DNA from: Periconia sp. R9002
Lineage: Eukaryota > Ascomycota > Dothideomycetes > Pleosporales > Periconiaceae
Assembly: GCA_023627715.1 (NCBI GenBank)
Contig: JAMAHW010000184.1
Coordinates: 1-22,173 of the forward strand
DNA: 22,173 nucleotides
Reading direction: 5' to 3'
Within the stretch, counting starts at the first letter, position 1; the number at the start of each line of letters is the position of its first letter. A program made the position numbers and the translations under genes. Positions 1 through 10,734 of the stretch are shown piece after piece. The notes under the pieces are model-generated. The model searched no databases and was not told the origin of the DNA. It saw only the letters and a list, made by a program, of their open reading frames with translations.

Positions 1-260
1 TAGTATATTACTATAAACTATAGTAGTTTACTATAGTTTACTATAAATTATTTAATTTTAATAGAGTCTTAGTAGGCTCTAGCAACTTACCTATAGTAGT
101 AACTTACCTATAGAGTACGTTAATTTAAACTTAATAATAATTTAGATATTATAGATATTAGGTATACTAGTAAATTACTATATAAATAGTATAGTAATTA
201 TATTTAATACTTAGTATTTAACAAATTAGGTAATTAACTATATATAGTTACTATAATAAG
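1..260. repeat. AT-rich RIP-mutated DNA, edge of a block
   Basis: Almost pure A/T sequence with very few CpA or TpG dinucleotides, ending abruptly near 262 where GC-balanced DNA begins. A 13-bp unit (aacttacctatag) occurs at 84-96 and again at 101-113. The composition matches the RIP-degraded repeat DNA at the right end of the window (18611-22173). No gene is visible. The original element cannot be identified from this short edge. Confidence 0.7.
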
Positions 261-261
261 C

Positions 262-904
262 TGCTAAGTGCGACGGCGTATTTCCTATGTGCGAGAAAAT
301 ACGGTAACCACATCAAGATTGCGGCTCCTGATCGCCAAACGCGTCTTTTTGTGTCCGAGCCCGCTCATCTCATCTCATCTTCTGTTCAAAACTGCCAGGA
401 ACGCCATGGCATAGGCCCTTATTAGCAGCAGGCGCGGCGGACAGCGCTGCACGGGACCAGCGACACCACCATCTCCGCTTGGGGATGAGGTGTCGTAAGC
501 GTCTCAGGGCGAGGCTGTGCTCCACGGCGAAAAGGCCATGGCCATTGGCAGGCTCTTTTGTAGCTGGAAGGCCTCTCAGTAGTCATTACAATTGCCCCTG
601 ACCAAGGCCTGGGCGGACCGCCGTGCACCTCTCAGCGACCGCCCGACGCCTTGGCAAACTGTCCGCCACAAGCTGGCAACTTGGCAGACAAGCAACACCA
701 GACATCTCAGCGGGGTTGGCATTTCTTGCGAGATCCACATGCGGACTTGGTCAATTACCAAGACTTGGAAGTGTTTCGCGCGTTCAAATACAGCGCCGCC
801 CGTTCCAATGCCTCTGTTCTCAAGATTTGCTCCGTCCTCCCACTTCATAGTCACTCGTTAAGACTCGATATTCACTTTTCCCTAACTACTACTTTTTAAT
901 TGCT
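262..904. other. Intergenic, upstream of the GH72 gene
   Basis: GC-balanced DNA between the AT-rich edge and the leader of the glucanosyltransferase gene. The short open frames on both strands overlap one another, lack recognisable domains and are treated as chance. This stretch presumably holds the upstream promoter; no clear TATA box or operator was identified. Confidence 0.5.
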
Positions 905-949
905 CGCTTCTTCCCATCTTTTTTCCTTACTCTCCACCATACTGTTCAA
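905..949 (+). promoter_or_regulatory. CT-rich leader of the GH72 gene
   Basis: A pyrimidine-rich tract (cgcttcttcccatctttttt and following) lies directly before the ATG at 950. Such tracts are typical near transcription starts of highly expressed filamentous-fungal genes. The exact transcription start cannot be read from the sequence. Confidence 0.4.
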
Positions 950-2357
950 ATGAAGAATTTCGCCACTCTCGCCGCACTCGCGGCCGTCGTCGCCGCAAAG
1001 GGCAACCTCACCCCCATCACAGTCAAGGGCAATGCCTTCTACAAGGGCAACGAGCGATTTTATGTCCGTGGAGTGGCTTATCAGCCAGGTATGACAAGAC
1101 TAGATGGTTAGCAATCAATCAAGTTTGATATACTCATATCTGTTTCCAGGTGGTGCTGCCGATGCTCAGGACCCTCTGCTCGATCTCGACGGCTTGAAGC
1201 GTGATGTCGAGAACTTCAAGAAGCTCGGTATCAACACTATCCGTATCTACACCATTGATAACTCCAAAAACCACGACGAGGGCATGAAGATGCTCGATGA
1301 TGCCGGCATCTACCTCGCCCTGGACGCCAACACCCCCAAATACTCACTCAACCGTGAGAACGAGAAGACCCTCCGCGCTTCCTACAACGAGGAGTATCTC
1401 AGGTCCGTGTTTGCGACCATCGATGCCTTCCAGGACTACAGCAACTTGCTGGTTTTGTTCTCCGGAAACGAGGTCATCAACGCCAAGAACAACTCCAACG
1501 CTGCCCCCTTCGTCAAGGCCGTCACCCGTGACATGAAGCAGTACATCTCTAACCGCTCCCCCCGCCCCATCCCTGTCGGTTACTCCGCCGCCGATGTCGC
1601 CGAAATCATCGAGCAGCAAGCACTTTACTTTGATTGCGGAACTGAGGACGAGCGTGCCGACTTCTTCGCTTTCAACGACTACTCATGGTGCGACTTCAAG
1701 GACAAGCTCCAGACTTTCGAGGGTGCTGGCTGGCAGAAAAAGGTAGACACCTACAAGAACTTCCCCAGGCCCATCTTCCTATCTGAGCACGGATGCATCG
1801 AGCCTAACCGTCAGTGGGGCGAGGTTGCCGCCATCTACTCGGACAAGATGAGCTCCGTCTACTCTGGTGGTCTTGCCTACGAGTACACCGTCGAGCCCAA
1901 CAACTACGGCATCGTCGAGCTCAAGGACGGAAAGATCGAGCCCAACGAGGACTTTGACAAGCTCAAGGAAGCCTACTCCAAGGCCAAGGACCCCACCGGC
2001 AGCGCCGGAGCCAAGGAGAGCGGAACCCCTTCCAAGTGCCCTCCCAAGGACGATGACTGGGCTGTTGAGGGAACCCTCCTCCCCAAGATCCCCGCCAAGG
2101 CTGTTGCGTTCATGAAGGAGGGTGCCGGCACGGCTCCCGGTCTCGCTGGCAAAGGCAGCCACTTCGCCGGTACCCCCTCCGAAGGCACTGCTACCCCTGG
2201 ATCTGGCCAGCCCACCCGCACCCCCAACGGCCAGGCTGCCCCTGCCACCTCGGGCGGTGCCGCTGGTTCGAGCGCTGCCAACAGCGTCGAGATCCCGTTC
2301 AAGTTCTTCGGCATGCTCGGTGCCAGCGTGGTGTTGGGTGCTGCTTTGATGATTTAA
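950..2357 (+). CDS. GPI-anchored 1,3-beta-glucanosyltransferase, GH72 (Gel/Gas family)
   Basis: Spliced CDS 950-1088 plus 1150-2357, with a 61-bp GTATGA..CAG intron, encodes 448 residues. Residues 1-16 form a signal peptide. The GH72 catalytic domain follows: GVAYQPGG is restored exactly across the splice, GINTIRIYTID follows, the predicted acid/base glutamate is E154 in SGNEVIN, and the nucleophile is E259 in LSEHGC. Their spacing of about 105 residues fits Gas1-type enzymes. A Pro/Gly/Ser/Thr-rich linker starts near residue 330, and a C-terminal hydrophobic tail after a small-residue SAAN stretch indicates a GPI anchor. There is no Cys-rich CBM43/X8 module, so this is the short Gel1-like subtype. 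Known role of the family: elongating and branching beta-1,3-glucan side chains in the cell wall, outside the plasma membrane. The ATG at 950 is chosen because it supplies the signal peptide and the conserved N-terminal strand. Confidence 0.95.
1089..1149 (+). other. Spliceosomal intron in the GH72 gene
   Basis: 61 bp, donor gtatga and acceptor ttccag. It interrupts a Gly codon after its first base. Removing it joins the conserved YQP and GGAAD segments of GH72. Reading through the intron would break this family-wide motif. Confidence 0.9.
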
Positions 2358-3739
2358 TCTGACGCGATGGGAACGGTTGAGTGAGTGAGTGTGTGCGTTG
2401 GTTGAAATGGAAGGAAAAGAGAGATAGAGAAGCTGTATAGCAATCAATGCATTGTTGTACATAAACGGGTATGAAAAGAAGACGTCTTTTTTTGTGTGTG
2501 TTTATGTTTGAAGCGATATACACCTTTTTCATTTTTTCCTCTCTATTTTCTTTAAAACAATAATTGCGAACTTTTTTTTTTCTCCCTTTAAAACCTTTCA
2601 GCTCGTTCGTGTACATTGAAGAGTGAAGGGTGAGCGAAGTGCGGATGATTCGACGTTGTGTTCAAATTGCCTGGTCCATGCAAGCGCGCGCCTGAAAGTC
2701 GTAAGCTCCCCTCCTTTCCCTGCACCACCCACTCAACGACCGAACGCCTTCGCCACAGAACCTTGGGTTCGACCAGGGAAAAACAAAGGAAAGCGGGATT
2801 CGAATATGAATGAACGGTGACCTTTTGGCGGGGTTGGATATGTGGTCGCTAAATCTCGCTGGTGGGAGAGTGTGGCTGCATAAGTATGGACCGACTGCAT
2901 TAATGTATGCAACTGTTAGCTGACTTGGTCTATAGTTGCACGATACACCAACTAAGCGCCTTCCTTTCCCACTTTTTTTTCTGTCTTGTGAAAGAGCAGT
3001 CAGCTAGCTTCTACCTAATGGGTACGGGAGGGCCCGGATGATGAATGCCATAAGTATTGAACAGTCTCATGTTACTATTGCTGGCAATTTCAATATAGAT
3101 GCGGGCGCGAGGGTGTCTATCTGAGATGGACCCATGCAGATGCAGATGCTGATCGCAGTGGTACGGGAATAAGATTGCGGGTGTCCTTCCTTCCCATGAA
3201 GAAGAGGCGGCTCAAAGAAGGAACAGAAGAAATGATAGATGTCCATCCAAGATGACGGTTCAAGCAAGGGAGGACGAGTGGGGAGGAACGGGCGGCAAGG
3301 GCTGCAGTCATCCAATCATCTGCTCGAGGTAGCGCTGATGGTATTTTTGGAGTACCTCCCCCCACCCAATCACGGCCCGCCCCCGTCCGCATCATCCTTC
3401 ATCCGACCTCGCTGACCTCTCCAAGCGCTCACGCCAACTGAAATGATGGTAGGCAACGGCAAGAATAGCATCAGCCATGCATGACGGGTTGCACGTGCAA
3501 ACATGGACTGGCTCCAGGCTGGTGGCCTACAAAGACACCCGTCCTCGCCGCATAAGCTGACCAGGCGACACTCTTGGAGTCTTGGTTGAAGAGAGGGTCG
3601 AATCCTCTGAATAACAACAAACTCCTACTTGCTTTGCTGTTCAACGCTTCTCGTCGCCTCGACAACGTCTATCATCAGCATCTTCTGTTCCACCGTGCCG
3701 CTTGCTGGATCCGAGCATCGTTTGAACACTCCCGCCGTC
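2358..3739. other. Intergenic: 3' region of GH72 gene and upstream region of the next gene
   Basis: No gene is supported. The first 250 bp after the stop are T/G-rich and fit a 3' UTR. The rest is GC-balanced, with only short, mutually overlapping open frames. The last 100-200 bp should contain the promoter and leader of the gene at 3740; no distinct core element was recognised. Confidence 0.5.
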
Positions 3740-5261
3740 ATGGCTTCCGTCGTCTTCTACCTTGGTGCCTCTGTGCTGTTTGCTCAGTCAACACTGGCCT
3801 TCAACTGCTCGAGGCCTCCCGTCTATGTCGATATCCATAAGAGAGCTGTGCACGACTCGCCCGTCTTCCAATATGGGTCTTTCATCGGCGTTGGCTCGCC
3901 GCCGCAGAACCACAGCCTGTGGCCTTCATTATCCCAAAACCATACCTCTTTCGCGGCTCGTTCATACTGCGGTAACAGCACCCTGAAGAACTGCGACACA
4001 TCTACCGGCGGTTTCTTCCAGCCTAGAGACTCGACGAGGTATGCTTGCGTACTCAAAGTTGTGTGCTTCCTTCACTCATGTTTTGCCTAGTTTCTCAGAA
4101 CAGAAGAATTTCCAAACACTTGACAACAGCAACGTGACAACAAAAGGCTTCTTCGGCCAGGATATTATTCGCCTTTACACACATTACTTCGAGACAGATG
4201 GCGCCTCACAGACCCTTCTTGAGAACTCTACCGTGAAAGTGGCCGAGGGAGGTTCGGTTATCGGGAGCATGGTCGGCATGGGCGACTCTTCGACTGTTCT
4301 TCGTGATCTCGCTAGCCGTGATATGATCGCCGGTAGAACGTATTCGCTCTACGTTGGGCAAGGCTTTGACCGTGCTGGGGGTGCTGTCAACGGCAGCAAT
4401 ACCTTCGGCGGCTACGATTCAGGTCGTTTCACCGGCCCCGTGGCCAAGTATTCCATGGACACATCCAAATTAAACCCCATGAGCGTGCTCGTCAAAGACA
4501 TCGTTCTCACCGATTCCGCAAACCCAAATAGCAATGTTTCGCTCTTCGACACCGCGGCTTTTCCCTCCATGAAGTCCCGCCCGGACAAATTCACCGCAGA
4601 AATCACAACCGACCAGTACCCGCTCTCGCTCCCTTACCAAATCACCCAAAACTTCATCTCACGACTCGGAGCTGTAAAGGACAACACATGGAACGACAAC
4701 TCTCTCAAGCTCAAGAACCCCTTCAACGGCACTCTCTCCATCGTCCTGGACGATGGTTTCACCGTCACCCTACCCGCCGAAATCCTCTCTAACCAATCCA
4801 ACATCACCCCCATTCAAGACCGCGACGAGCAATCTACCGCCCCCTTCTACCTCTCCACCGCCTTCCTCACCCAAGTCTACCTCATGGCCGACTACGACTC
4901 GCAAAACTTCTTCCTCGCCCGTGCAGTCCAGAAGAACAACGCCGTCATGCCCGTGCCCTTTTGCCCCAAGTCGACCCCCGTCGCGTACGTCCCGCCCAAG
5001 CAGAACGCCTGGCTCAAGCAAGGTCTCATCGGCGCTGTAATTGGCGGCGTTGTCGGAGGCATTGGTGTCGCGTTTGCCGCTTATTGCTTTGTGATGAGTT
5101 TCCGCAGGAGGTCAAGGGAAAAGAAGGTGGAGAAGGAGCTGGAGAGGGGCAGGACGGAGGCTAAGATGGCGCAGATGGAAGTCGAGGATGTCCCCGAGTT
5201 TGATCCGCCGCCCAAGTCGAAGAAGATGGCCGCGAAGGGGCTTTTTACGTGGAGGAAATGA
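3740..5261 (+). CDS. Secreted single-pass membrane protein with catalytically impaired pepsin-like (A1) fold
   Basis: Spliced CDS 3740-4038 plus 4091-5261 (52-bp GTATGC..TAG intron) gives 489 residues. Residues 1-20 are a signal peptide. The ectodomain follows A1 aspartic peptidases: YGSFIGVGSPPQN at about 45-57, a Cys pair around C77/C85 and FQPRDSTSF at about 93-101. At the first active-site position, where A1 enzymes have D-T/S-G, the sequence is SLWPSLSQN with no aspartate. The second site is LSIVLDDGFTVTLP (D320/D321) instead of DTGT. It is therefore probably not a protease. Several N-glycosylation sequons are present. A transmembrane helix at about 411-437 is followed by a basic, charged 52-residue cytosolic tail. 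The topology suggests a surface protein, perhaps binding or sensing; the function is unknown. The ATG context is good (gtcATGg). Confidence 0.8.
4039..4090 (+). other. Intron in the A1-like gene
   Basis: 52 bp, donor gtatgc and acceptor gcctag, interrupting a Ser codon after its second base. Splicing joins PRDST to SFSEQKNF, which restores the F-x-P..SST-F pattern of the A1 fold, whereas the unspliced frame ends soon after in the intron region. Confidence 0.8.
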
Positions 5262-6462
5262 TCGTTTGCGGCTTTAATTTTCTTATTCAGGTCGTCTCTT
5301 TTTCTTCTTTCTTCTTTCTATGTATATATTTTCCACCTTTTTACAACTTTCAAAAGCTGCACGGCGACGCACACTTTACCGCCGCTCTTGTTGCACATAC
5401 CCGTAACGACAAACTGAAGAATTTACGAACCTTCACTGATCCATCTACCTGTCTTCCACGCGGTATAAAGTGCTGGTAACGAGAAATGTGAATGCCACCG
5501 ATTAGGCTAACAGAAAGTTGCATTGCTAATCATTATCCCTGCGCTCACTCTAATACAGGTAGCAACACCCTACGCGCCACAGGCATTACTAGATCAGATG
5601 GGGATACGAGCAAAAGAAGAGAAGGGAGGAACGAAAGCATGTCTTCCTTACTCCAAAACTTCGTTATCGATAGAGAGACAAAATCGACAGAATGTTTCTT
5701 CGTCTTCTCCTGATTTGGCTGCTCGCAGCTCGAGGTCTTGGTCTCCCTGAGGCTAGTTGGGCGAGCCGAGGTGAACGAGTGAGTGCCTGAAAAGGATACT
5801 GAGTCCTTGAAACCCTTATATTTTGGGGGTTGAGGTTGGGTGGGTTTGGTGAAAAGGTGGGGATTCCTGTCGTGGAGAGGGTCGAGTTTTTTACTTGCGC
5901 AGTTCACAATACCAACAATCCCGATCACCAGCGACAAAAACAGCTCCAATTCTCAAAAAAATCACACGCAAGCAACCAAAAGTCACCACATGACGCTCAA
6001 ACGTCAGTAATGCCCGGCCTAGCCTAAAGCCACATTCCGCGCTCCCCCACAGTCTCCCTTGTTAACCAACCCAACCTCGACATCGTTTGTTATGTTTTTG
6101 GTCCCTTATCTTGCATACCTTGACTTCCATTCCATAGTGGCTTGTTGTGACAACCGTCGAAGGTCGACGAGGCACAACTAGCATGTTATGTTTACCTTGC
6201 CCCTTCCTCTTGTTTTCTTCCGTGCAAAGCTAAACGATATTGCCGCGGACACGTTCCGTGTGTTCGTACTTGGGAGAAAGAGATAGGGCGATTCGCGACT
6301 AACGGACAAGAGCATAAGAGACGGGATAGAGAAAATAGAAAGGAAGAGAGTGGTAATCTATACGGCACCAAGGTTTGCGACAAGGGGATTCGTACGATTG
6401 ACGAAAAGCAAGTGGTATCACGATCTATTTTCGACCAAGAACCTCACAACAAAACGGTAGAT
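5262..6462. other. Intergenic region before the 1243-residue protein gene
   Basis: 1.2 kb without a supported gene. The first part after 5262 is T-rich (3' UTR-like). An open frame on the minus strand at 5545-5949 starts with TTG and has no domain. The frame of the downstream gene stays open through at least 6181-6462 but contains no ATG there, so an unrecognised 5' exon or a long leader is possible. Confidence 0.45.
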
Positions 6463-9400
6463 ATGAAAGTTTCGACAAAATCCAACATGGCTCGCCTTCA
6501 ATCGCGAGGCGCGTCTACTCCAAGCCTGCGCCCAACACTCGTCGTCGCGATCTCCACGGGATTCGGCGTCGTGCTCCTCAGTCTCATCATCACCCTCGTC
6601 TGCCTTCTCATCCGCTCAATTCGCAAACATAAACGCCTCCTCGCAGACCTCGAACAGCGCGGCGTAATCCTCGCTCAGCAATCCTCATCCTCCGTGAAAG
6701 AACCCATCATCGCTAAACCCCGCGCAGTGCTCAGGAAGCACAGAATCCTGCCCTTCAACCTCAAGACGGGATGGGGTGCGCTTCCGTCCGTCGAAACCGT
6801 CCACGACGTCGGGCGAACATCCGTCGTCGCGCCGTCGGAATCACCAATCGTCCCACAATATTACGCGCCGCCGAAACCCCCAGGCTTCATCGAGAAACCC
6901 AAGAGGCTTTCGTGGCCATTTTCGGCCAGGAGGCCATCCGGCAGGGCGATGCGCATGCGCAAGATCCGCGCGCCGCCGCTGTCGACCGTGATTGAGAGTC
7001 CGAAGCCATCGCCGCTGGTTCCAGTTTTGAGCGCGCCGGGCGAGAATGGATCGACGACTTCACCCAGGAACAGCCATGTGAGAAGCACGTCGGATCAGTC
7101 GTTGCTGCAGCATCATCCAGTGTTTCGCGACGAGGGAGCGCCATCATTACTGCTGCGCAACGATGCGCTTCGCACGCGCGCGGGGGAAGAACCATTGAGA
7201 CGGAGTATGACGGCAAGACCCGTCACCAAACCTGAAGTCGTGACGCGTGCAAATCGCTCGAACTCGATCGCTGATATTCCGGTGAGCGAAAAGGGAGCGG
7301 CGGGACAACAGCGACCTCCACTCCACGCGCGATCCGCGAGTCTGTGCAGCCAGGCTTCTGGAAACGCGCCGGAAGGCGGGTTACCTCCTCTTCCTTTGCA
7401 AATCGCACTCGTGAAAGGGAGCGACGCGAGACGAAGGAGCTTGTTGAGCCACAGCCCGTCGCGCATGTCGAATTCGAGCTTCGAGTCGGCGGATACGACG
7501 ATTCTCAATCAAAGCAGCCCGCTTGCACGAAGCGCGCCGTTTCATGGAGGCGTTAGGAAAGTGACCAAGCGCGATCCGAGGAATAGTAGTAGTGGAATTG
7601 TGACGCCCAGGGCGGTGAGGGATAACACGGTCGTGGTGCACCGGAAGCACCATACGCTCCAGAGTTCGATCAAGGGGAGCATCACGAGATTGAGTTCGGT
7701 GACGTCCTCGTCTTCGACGCAGCAGGATCCACCGCTTGACTTCCGGCACTCGTTGTGCTCGACGTCGCCTAGTAGCCAGAACCTAGAAAGAGCAAGTTCG
7801 TTCATGTCACGAAGTATCAGGACGCCGAAACGAAGATCGGTAACTTCAGTCACACCATACGGTTCTCCTGAGGACAGGCGGAAACGTTCGTCTATACTCC
7901 AAGGCGCGTCTGAGAATCATGGCATTCCAGCACGCCAGCTCTCGCAAGCCTCAACGCAAGCCTCTTCGACGAGAAGCAGCAACGGGAATCCCTTCCAATG
8001 GGACTCGGCCCCCATGTCGGCAGGGAAACCTTCGAACCTCAAAGGTAGCCCTCTCGCGCGCAAAGGACACCGTCGACAGAACTGCGTGCGGCTCGTCATC
8101 GAGCCTACAGTGATGGGGGCACGGAGTCGCTCCTCGAGTCCCGCGGCGCTTATGAAGGATGTCATCCACGAAGAGTCACCTCCCAGCATCGCCAGGAACG
8201 AAGCAAATATAGACGTTGGTTTGGGCTTTACCAATAGGCGCTCTCTCCCGCAACCCCCGAGCACGGCGACTTTCGCTCCGGACTTGAAGTTCGCGACGAC
8301 GAGGACGGCGACTTCGATCCGCGCGTCGTTGACGCCTAGCTCGCCTACTCTCTCCGTTGTGAATTACGACCACGGCCCTATCGGATCACCAGTGGTGACA
8401 TACAAACCCAGCACATCCTCCGACACATCCCGCAATAACAATCGGGGAAGTATAAACTCCAAATTCTACATCCCCACGTTCCCGAATCCATATAAGCAAG
8501 AAGCCTCGATTCCAGACTTTGCCAACGCACCGCCGACGTTCGCGCTATCTCGGTCTTCCCCCTTGAACAGCGATGACAGTAACGGGAACGATGCAATCGA
8601 TATCGACACAGGTCCAGGAGCGTCATCTCCATTCGAGATGCTTGTCAACCTCGAACCAAGTCCGACTCGCTCCCCTCTCGTCGAAGAGTACGACCCAGAG
8701 CATCCACAGCTCGTCTTCACCGCACACGACAGCAGCAGCCCAAAAACGAGACGAAACTTCTCATCGCCATTTTCCGCCATCTTGGAAGAAACACCATCGC
8801 CGCTGACGAAGACGACGACAAAGACTTCGTCGCACGTTTTACCGCAAGACTCGCCCCCATGTTCGCCCAAGACGATCCCGTCTTCTACGTTTGATGAGCA
8901 GCAGCACCAGCAGCAACGCGAAGAACAAGGTCGGTGCTCCGCGTTCGACCTACCCATCCGGCAAACCGCCATTCTAGAGGAGAGTGAAGCCATCGATCCA
9001 GCACTTCTCAGCAACGAAGCGTTCCACAGCCTACATGAATCCACTCCTTTCGACCACTCCAAAACCAGCAGCACGTTCACCTCCACCACGTCTCCCCCTT
9101 TACCACACTTTTCCTTCCCCGCGCGCGACACCACCACCACCACCGACCTTCCAACCTCCCTCTCCTCCGCCACCGCCCTAATGCAACCCCTAATTGACGC
9201 AGCCTTTTCCTCCTCCCCACCTATCCCACCACCCTCTCCGCGCCCCGCACACGCAGAACTCCCCCCACCAGCACCATCCCTCAACTTCTCCACCATCCCC
9301 ACCCTCTCCCCCAGCGGCAGCGCCGCCACCCCTCTCACCGGCCCCCGCAACCCTCCCCCACGCCCCCCCCTCCGCACCAGCATCCTCGAACTCCGCCGCA

Positions 9401-10194
9401 TGAACTCGGACGCCGAGCGCGGCAGCGCCCCGCGCGAGGTAAGGCGGTATCGGAGGTTGGGGAGGGAGGATAGTATTGGGTTGCCTGGGGAGGAGAGCTT
9501 CATGGATGGGTTGTTGGATGAGGAGGAGGGGGTGACGGAGATTTGGGGAGGAGGTGTTGGAAATGGAGAGGAGGATGAGGAGGAGGAATCGACGTGGAAT
9601 GAGGAGAAGGAGAGGAGGTTGGTGGGGGATCTGCTGTTGTGTGAGGATTGGGAGGGGGATGCACCGCCAGCGTCGTCACTACAAGCATCGGAAGAAGCGG
9701 AGAAGGAGAAGAAAAAGGAAGAAGGAAATCCGTCCGAGCCGTCTACTAACATCTCTTCTCCACCACCACCTCATCAACCTCCTACCTCACCACCAAATAC
9801 CTCCCCCTCAACACACCACCGTCCACGCACTCCCCAAGACCGCAGCTCCTCCATCTGGGAAGACGGTGAAAAATTCTGGACGTCCACGCCGCCCTTTCCC
9901 TCTCGTCCGTCCCAAAATCTCTCCCCCTCCCCATCCTCATCTCCATCCCCCAAACCCCGTCTTTGTTCCTCCCCCAACTCCCCTACTACGAAAAGAAACA
10001 GCTACACCCGCTACCGCGGCGCAGCAGGCAAACGACGCAGCGGTAGGGGGAGTAGAAGTACACCCCTGGGCGTCGTGGATACGCCGAATGTGGTCAGGAT
10101 TCAGGTTTTTCCGCCGGATGAGAGGGGGGATGGGGAGGGGACGCCGGGAAGTAGTTGGAGTTTGTATGATGGGGAGGGATTTTTGAGAGGGTGA
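6463..10194 (+). CDS. Large Ser/Pro-rich single-pass membrane protein, function unknown
   Basis: Intronless frame of 1243 residues from the ATG at 6463; a second in-frame ATG at 6487 has a better context (acATGg), and the frame is open upstream only through a GTG at 6412. One transmembrane helix lies at about residues 25-50, followed by the basic stop-transfer RSIRKHKR, which suggests a short outside N-terminus and a long cytosolic tail. The tail is low-complexity: Ser, Pro, Thr and Arg rich with many S-P sites, a Gln-rich patch, then an acidic Glu/Gly-rich part at about 1015-1060. A more ordered C-terminus includes NVVRIQVFPPDE and SLYDGEGFLR. The DNA switches from C-rich (9061-9400) to G/A-rich (9420-9690) inside the frame. 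No catalytic domain was recognised. It resembles uncharacterised fungal tail-phosphorylated membrane proteins only in layout. The long uninterrupted frame makes coding near certain. Confidence 0.8.
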   Translation: MKVSTKSNMARLQSRGASTPSLRPTLVVAISTGFGVVLLSLIITLVCLLIRSIRKHKRLLADLEQRGVILAQQSSSSVKEPIIAKPRAVLRKHRILPFNLKTGWGALPSVETVHDVGRTSVVAPSESPIVPQYYAPPKPPGFIEKPKRLSWPFSARRPSGRAMRMRKIRAPPLSTVIESPKPSPLVPVLSAPGENGSTTSPRNSHVRSTSDQSLLQHHPVFRDEGAPSLLLRNDALRTRAGEEPLRRSMTARPVTKPEVVTRANRSNSIADIPVSEKGAAGQQRPPLHARSASLCSQASGNAPEGGLPPLPLQIALVKGSDARRRSLLSHSPSRMSNSSFESADTTILNQSSPLARSAPFHGGVRKVTKRDPRNSSSGIVTPRAVRDNTVVVHRKHHTLQSSIKGSITRLSSVTSSSSTQQDPPLDFRHSLCSTSPSSQNLERASSFMSRSIRTPKRRSVTSVTPYGSPEDRRKRSSILQGASENHGIPARQLSQASTQASSTRSSNGNPFQWDSAPMSAGKPSNLKGSPLARKGHRRQNCVRLVIEPTVMGARSRSSSPAALMKDVIHEESPPSIARNEANIDVGLGFTNRRSLPQPPSTATFAPDLKFATTRTATSIRASLTPSSPTLSVVNYDHGPIGSPVVTYKPSTSSDTSRNNNRGSINSKFYIPTFPNPYKQEASIPDFANAPPTFALSRSSPLNSDDSNGNDAIDIDTGPGASSPFEMLVNLEPSPTRSPLVEEYDPEHPQLVFTAHDSSSPKTRRNFSSPFSAILEETPSPLTKTTTKTSSHVLPQDSPPCSPKTIPSSTFDEQQHQQQREEQGRCSAFDLPIRQTAILEESEAIDPALLSNEAFHSLHESTPFDHSKTSSTFTSTTSPPLPHFSFPARDTTTTTDLPTSLSSATALMQPLIDAAFSSSPPIPPPSPRPAHAELPPPAPSLNFSTIPTLSPSGSAATPLTGPRNPPPRPPLRTSILELRRMNSDAERGSAPREVRRYRRLGREDSIGLPGEESFMDGLLDEEEGVTEIWGGGVGNGEEDEEEESTWNEEKERRLVGDLLLCEDWEGDAPPASSLQASEEAEKEKKKEEGNPSEPSTNISSPPPPHQPPTSPPNTSPSTHHRPRTPQDRSSSIWEDGEKFWTSTPPFPSRPSQNLSPSPSSSPSPKPRLCSSPNSPTTKRNSYTRYRGAAGKRRSGRGSRSTPLGVVDTPNVVRIQVFPPDERGDGEGTPGSSWSLYDGEGFLRG

Positions 10195-10734
10195 TGGGGG
10201 TTGTTTTTCTTTTTTTTTGTGGCGTTGTGTTTTTGTTTTCGGGGGGCGTATGCGACTTTTTTATTTGTTTGTTGGGTGTTGGGTATTAGGTGGTGAATTA
10301 TGCGATGCAATGGAATGTGAATGTACACGTACACGTACCGTCAGTTATTCATGAGTAGGTATACAGAAGAGTTTGTTTTTCCTTTTCTTCCAAGTTTTTT
10401 GAAAAGGTTCTAAGTAGAAAACAAACCAAACAATAAAATCACATCAAATCAATCAAGTAATATTATATCTTGCAACAACTTCTTCCCTGTCTCATCTATC
10501 TATCTATTAGTAGTACGGTGTCAACCACACCCAACCATACCAATCACACCTATATACCTGGATAAACACCGGGGATAAATGTAGTGGTGATGTGCGCGGG
10601 CGATAATAGGCGGTGTAGATGTAACACAAAGGTTGAAATTCCTACAACGAAAAACTATTCTTTGCTTTTTTACTATCAACACTATATACAACCTACACCT
10701 TACCTTTGCAGAACGACATATTATCAAAATAGCT
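10195..10734. other. 3' region and spacer
   Basis: T/G-rich sequence just after the stop of the 1243-residue gene fits a 3' UTR. It is followed by moderately AT-rich DNA leading into the RIP-mutated frame at 10735. No gene was recognised here. Confidence 0.4.

Noticed and set aside
1779..2462. 227-codon open frame on the minus strand over the GH72 gene
   Set aside because: It is antisense to a well-supported gene; GC-rich third positions of the sense frame remove stops from the opposite strand.
2762..2776. ggttcgacc string resembling a tRNA B-box
   Set aside because: The flanking stem does not pair properly and no cloverleaf can be drawn around it.
3592..3608. tRNA T-arm-like hairpin (agagg gtcgaat cctct)
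   Set aside because: The loop starts with G instead of TT, no acceptor stem, A-box or anticodon arm fits upstream, and it lies in the leader region of the gene at 3740.
5545..5949. 134-codon minus-strand frame with signal-peptide-like start
   Set aside because: Its first codon is TTG rather than ATG, no promoter or domain is evident, and it lies in an intergenic region.
8466..9752. 428-codon open frame on the minus strand
   Set aside because: It is fully antisense to the 1243-residue gene, and its composition is the mirror of that gene's Pro/Ser and Glu/Gly-rich codons. No domain is visible.
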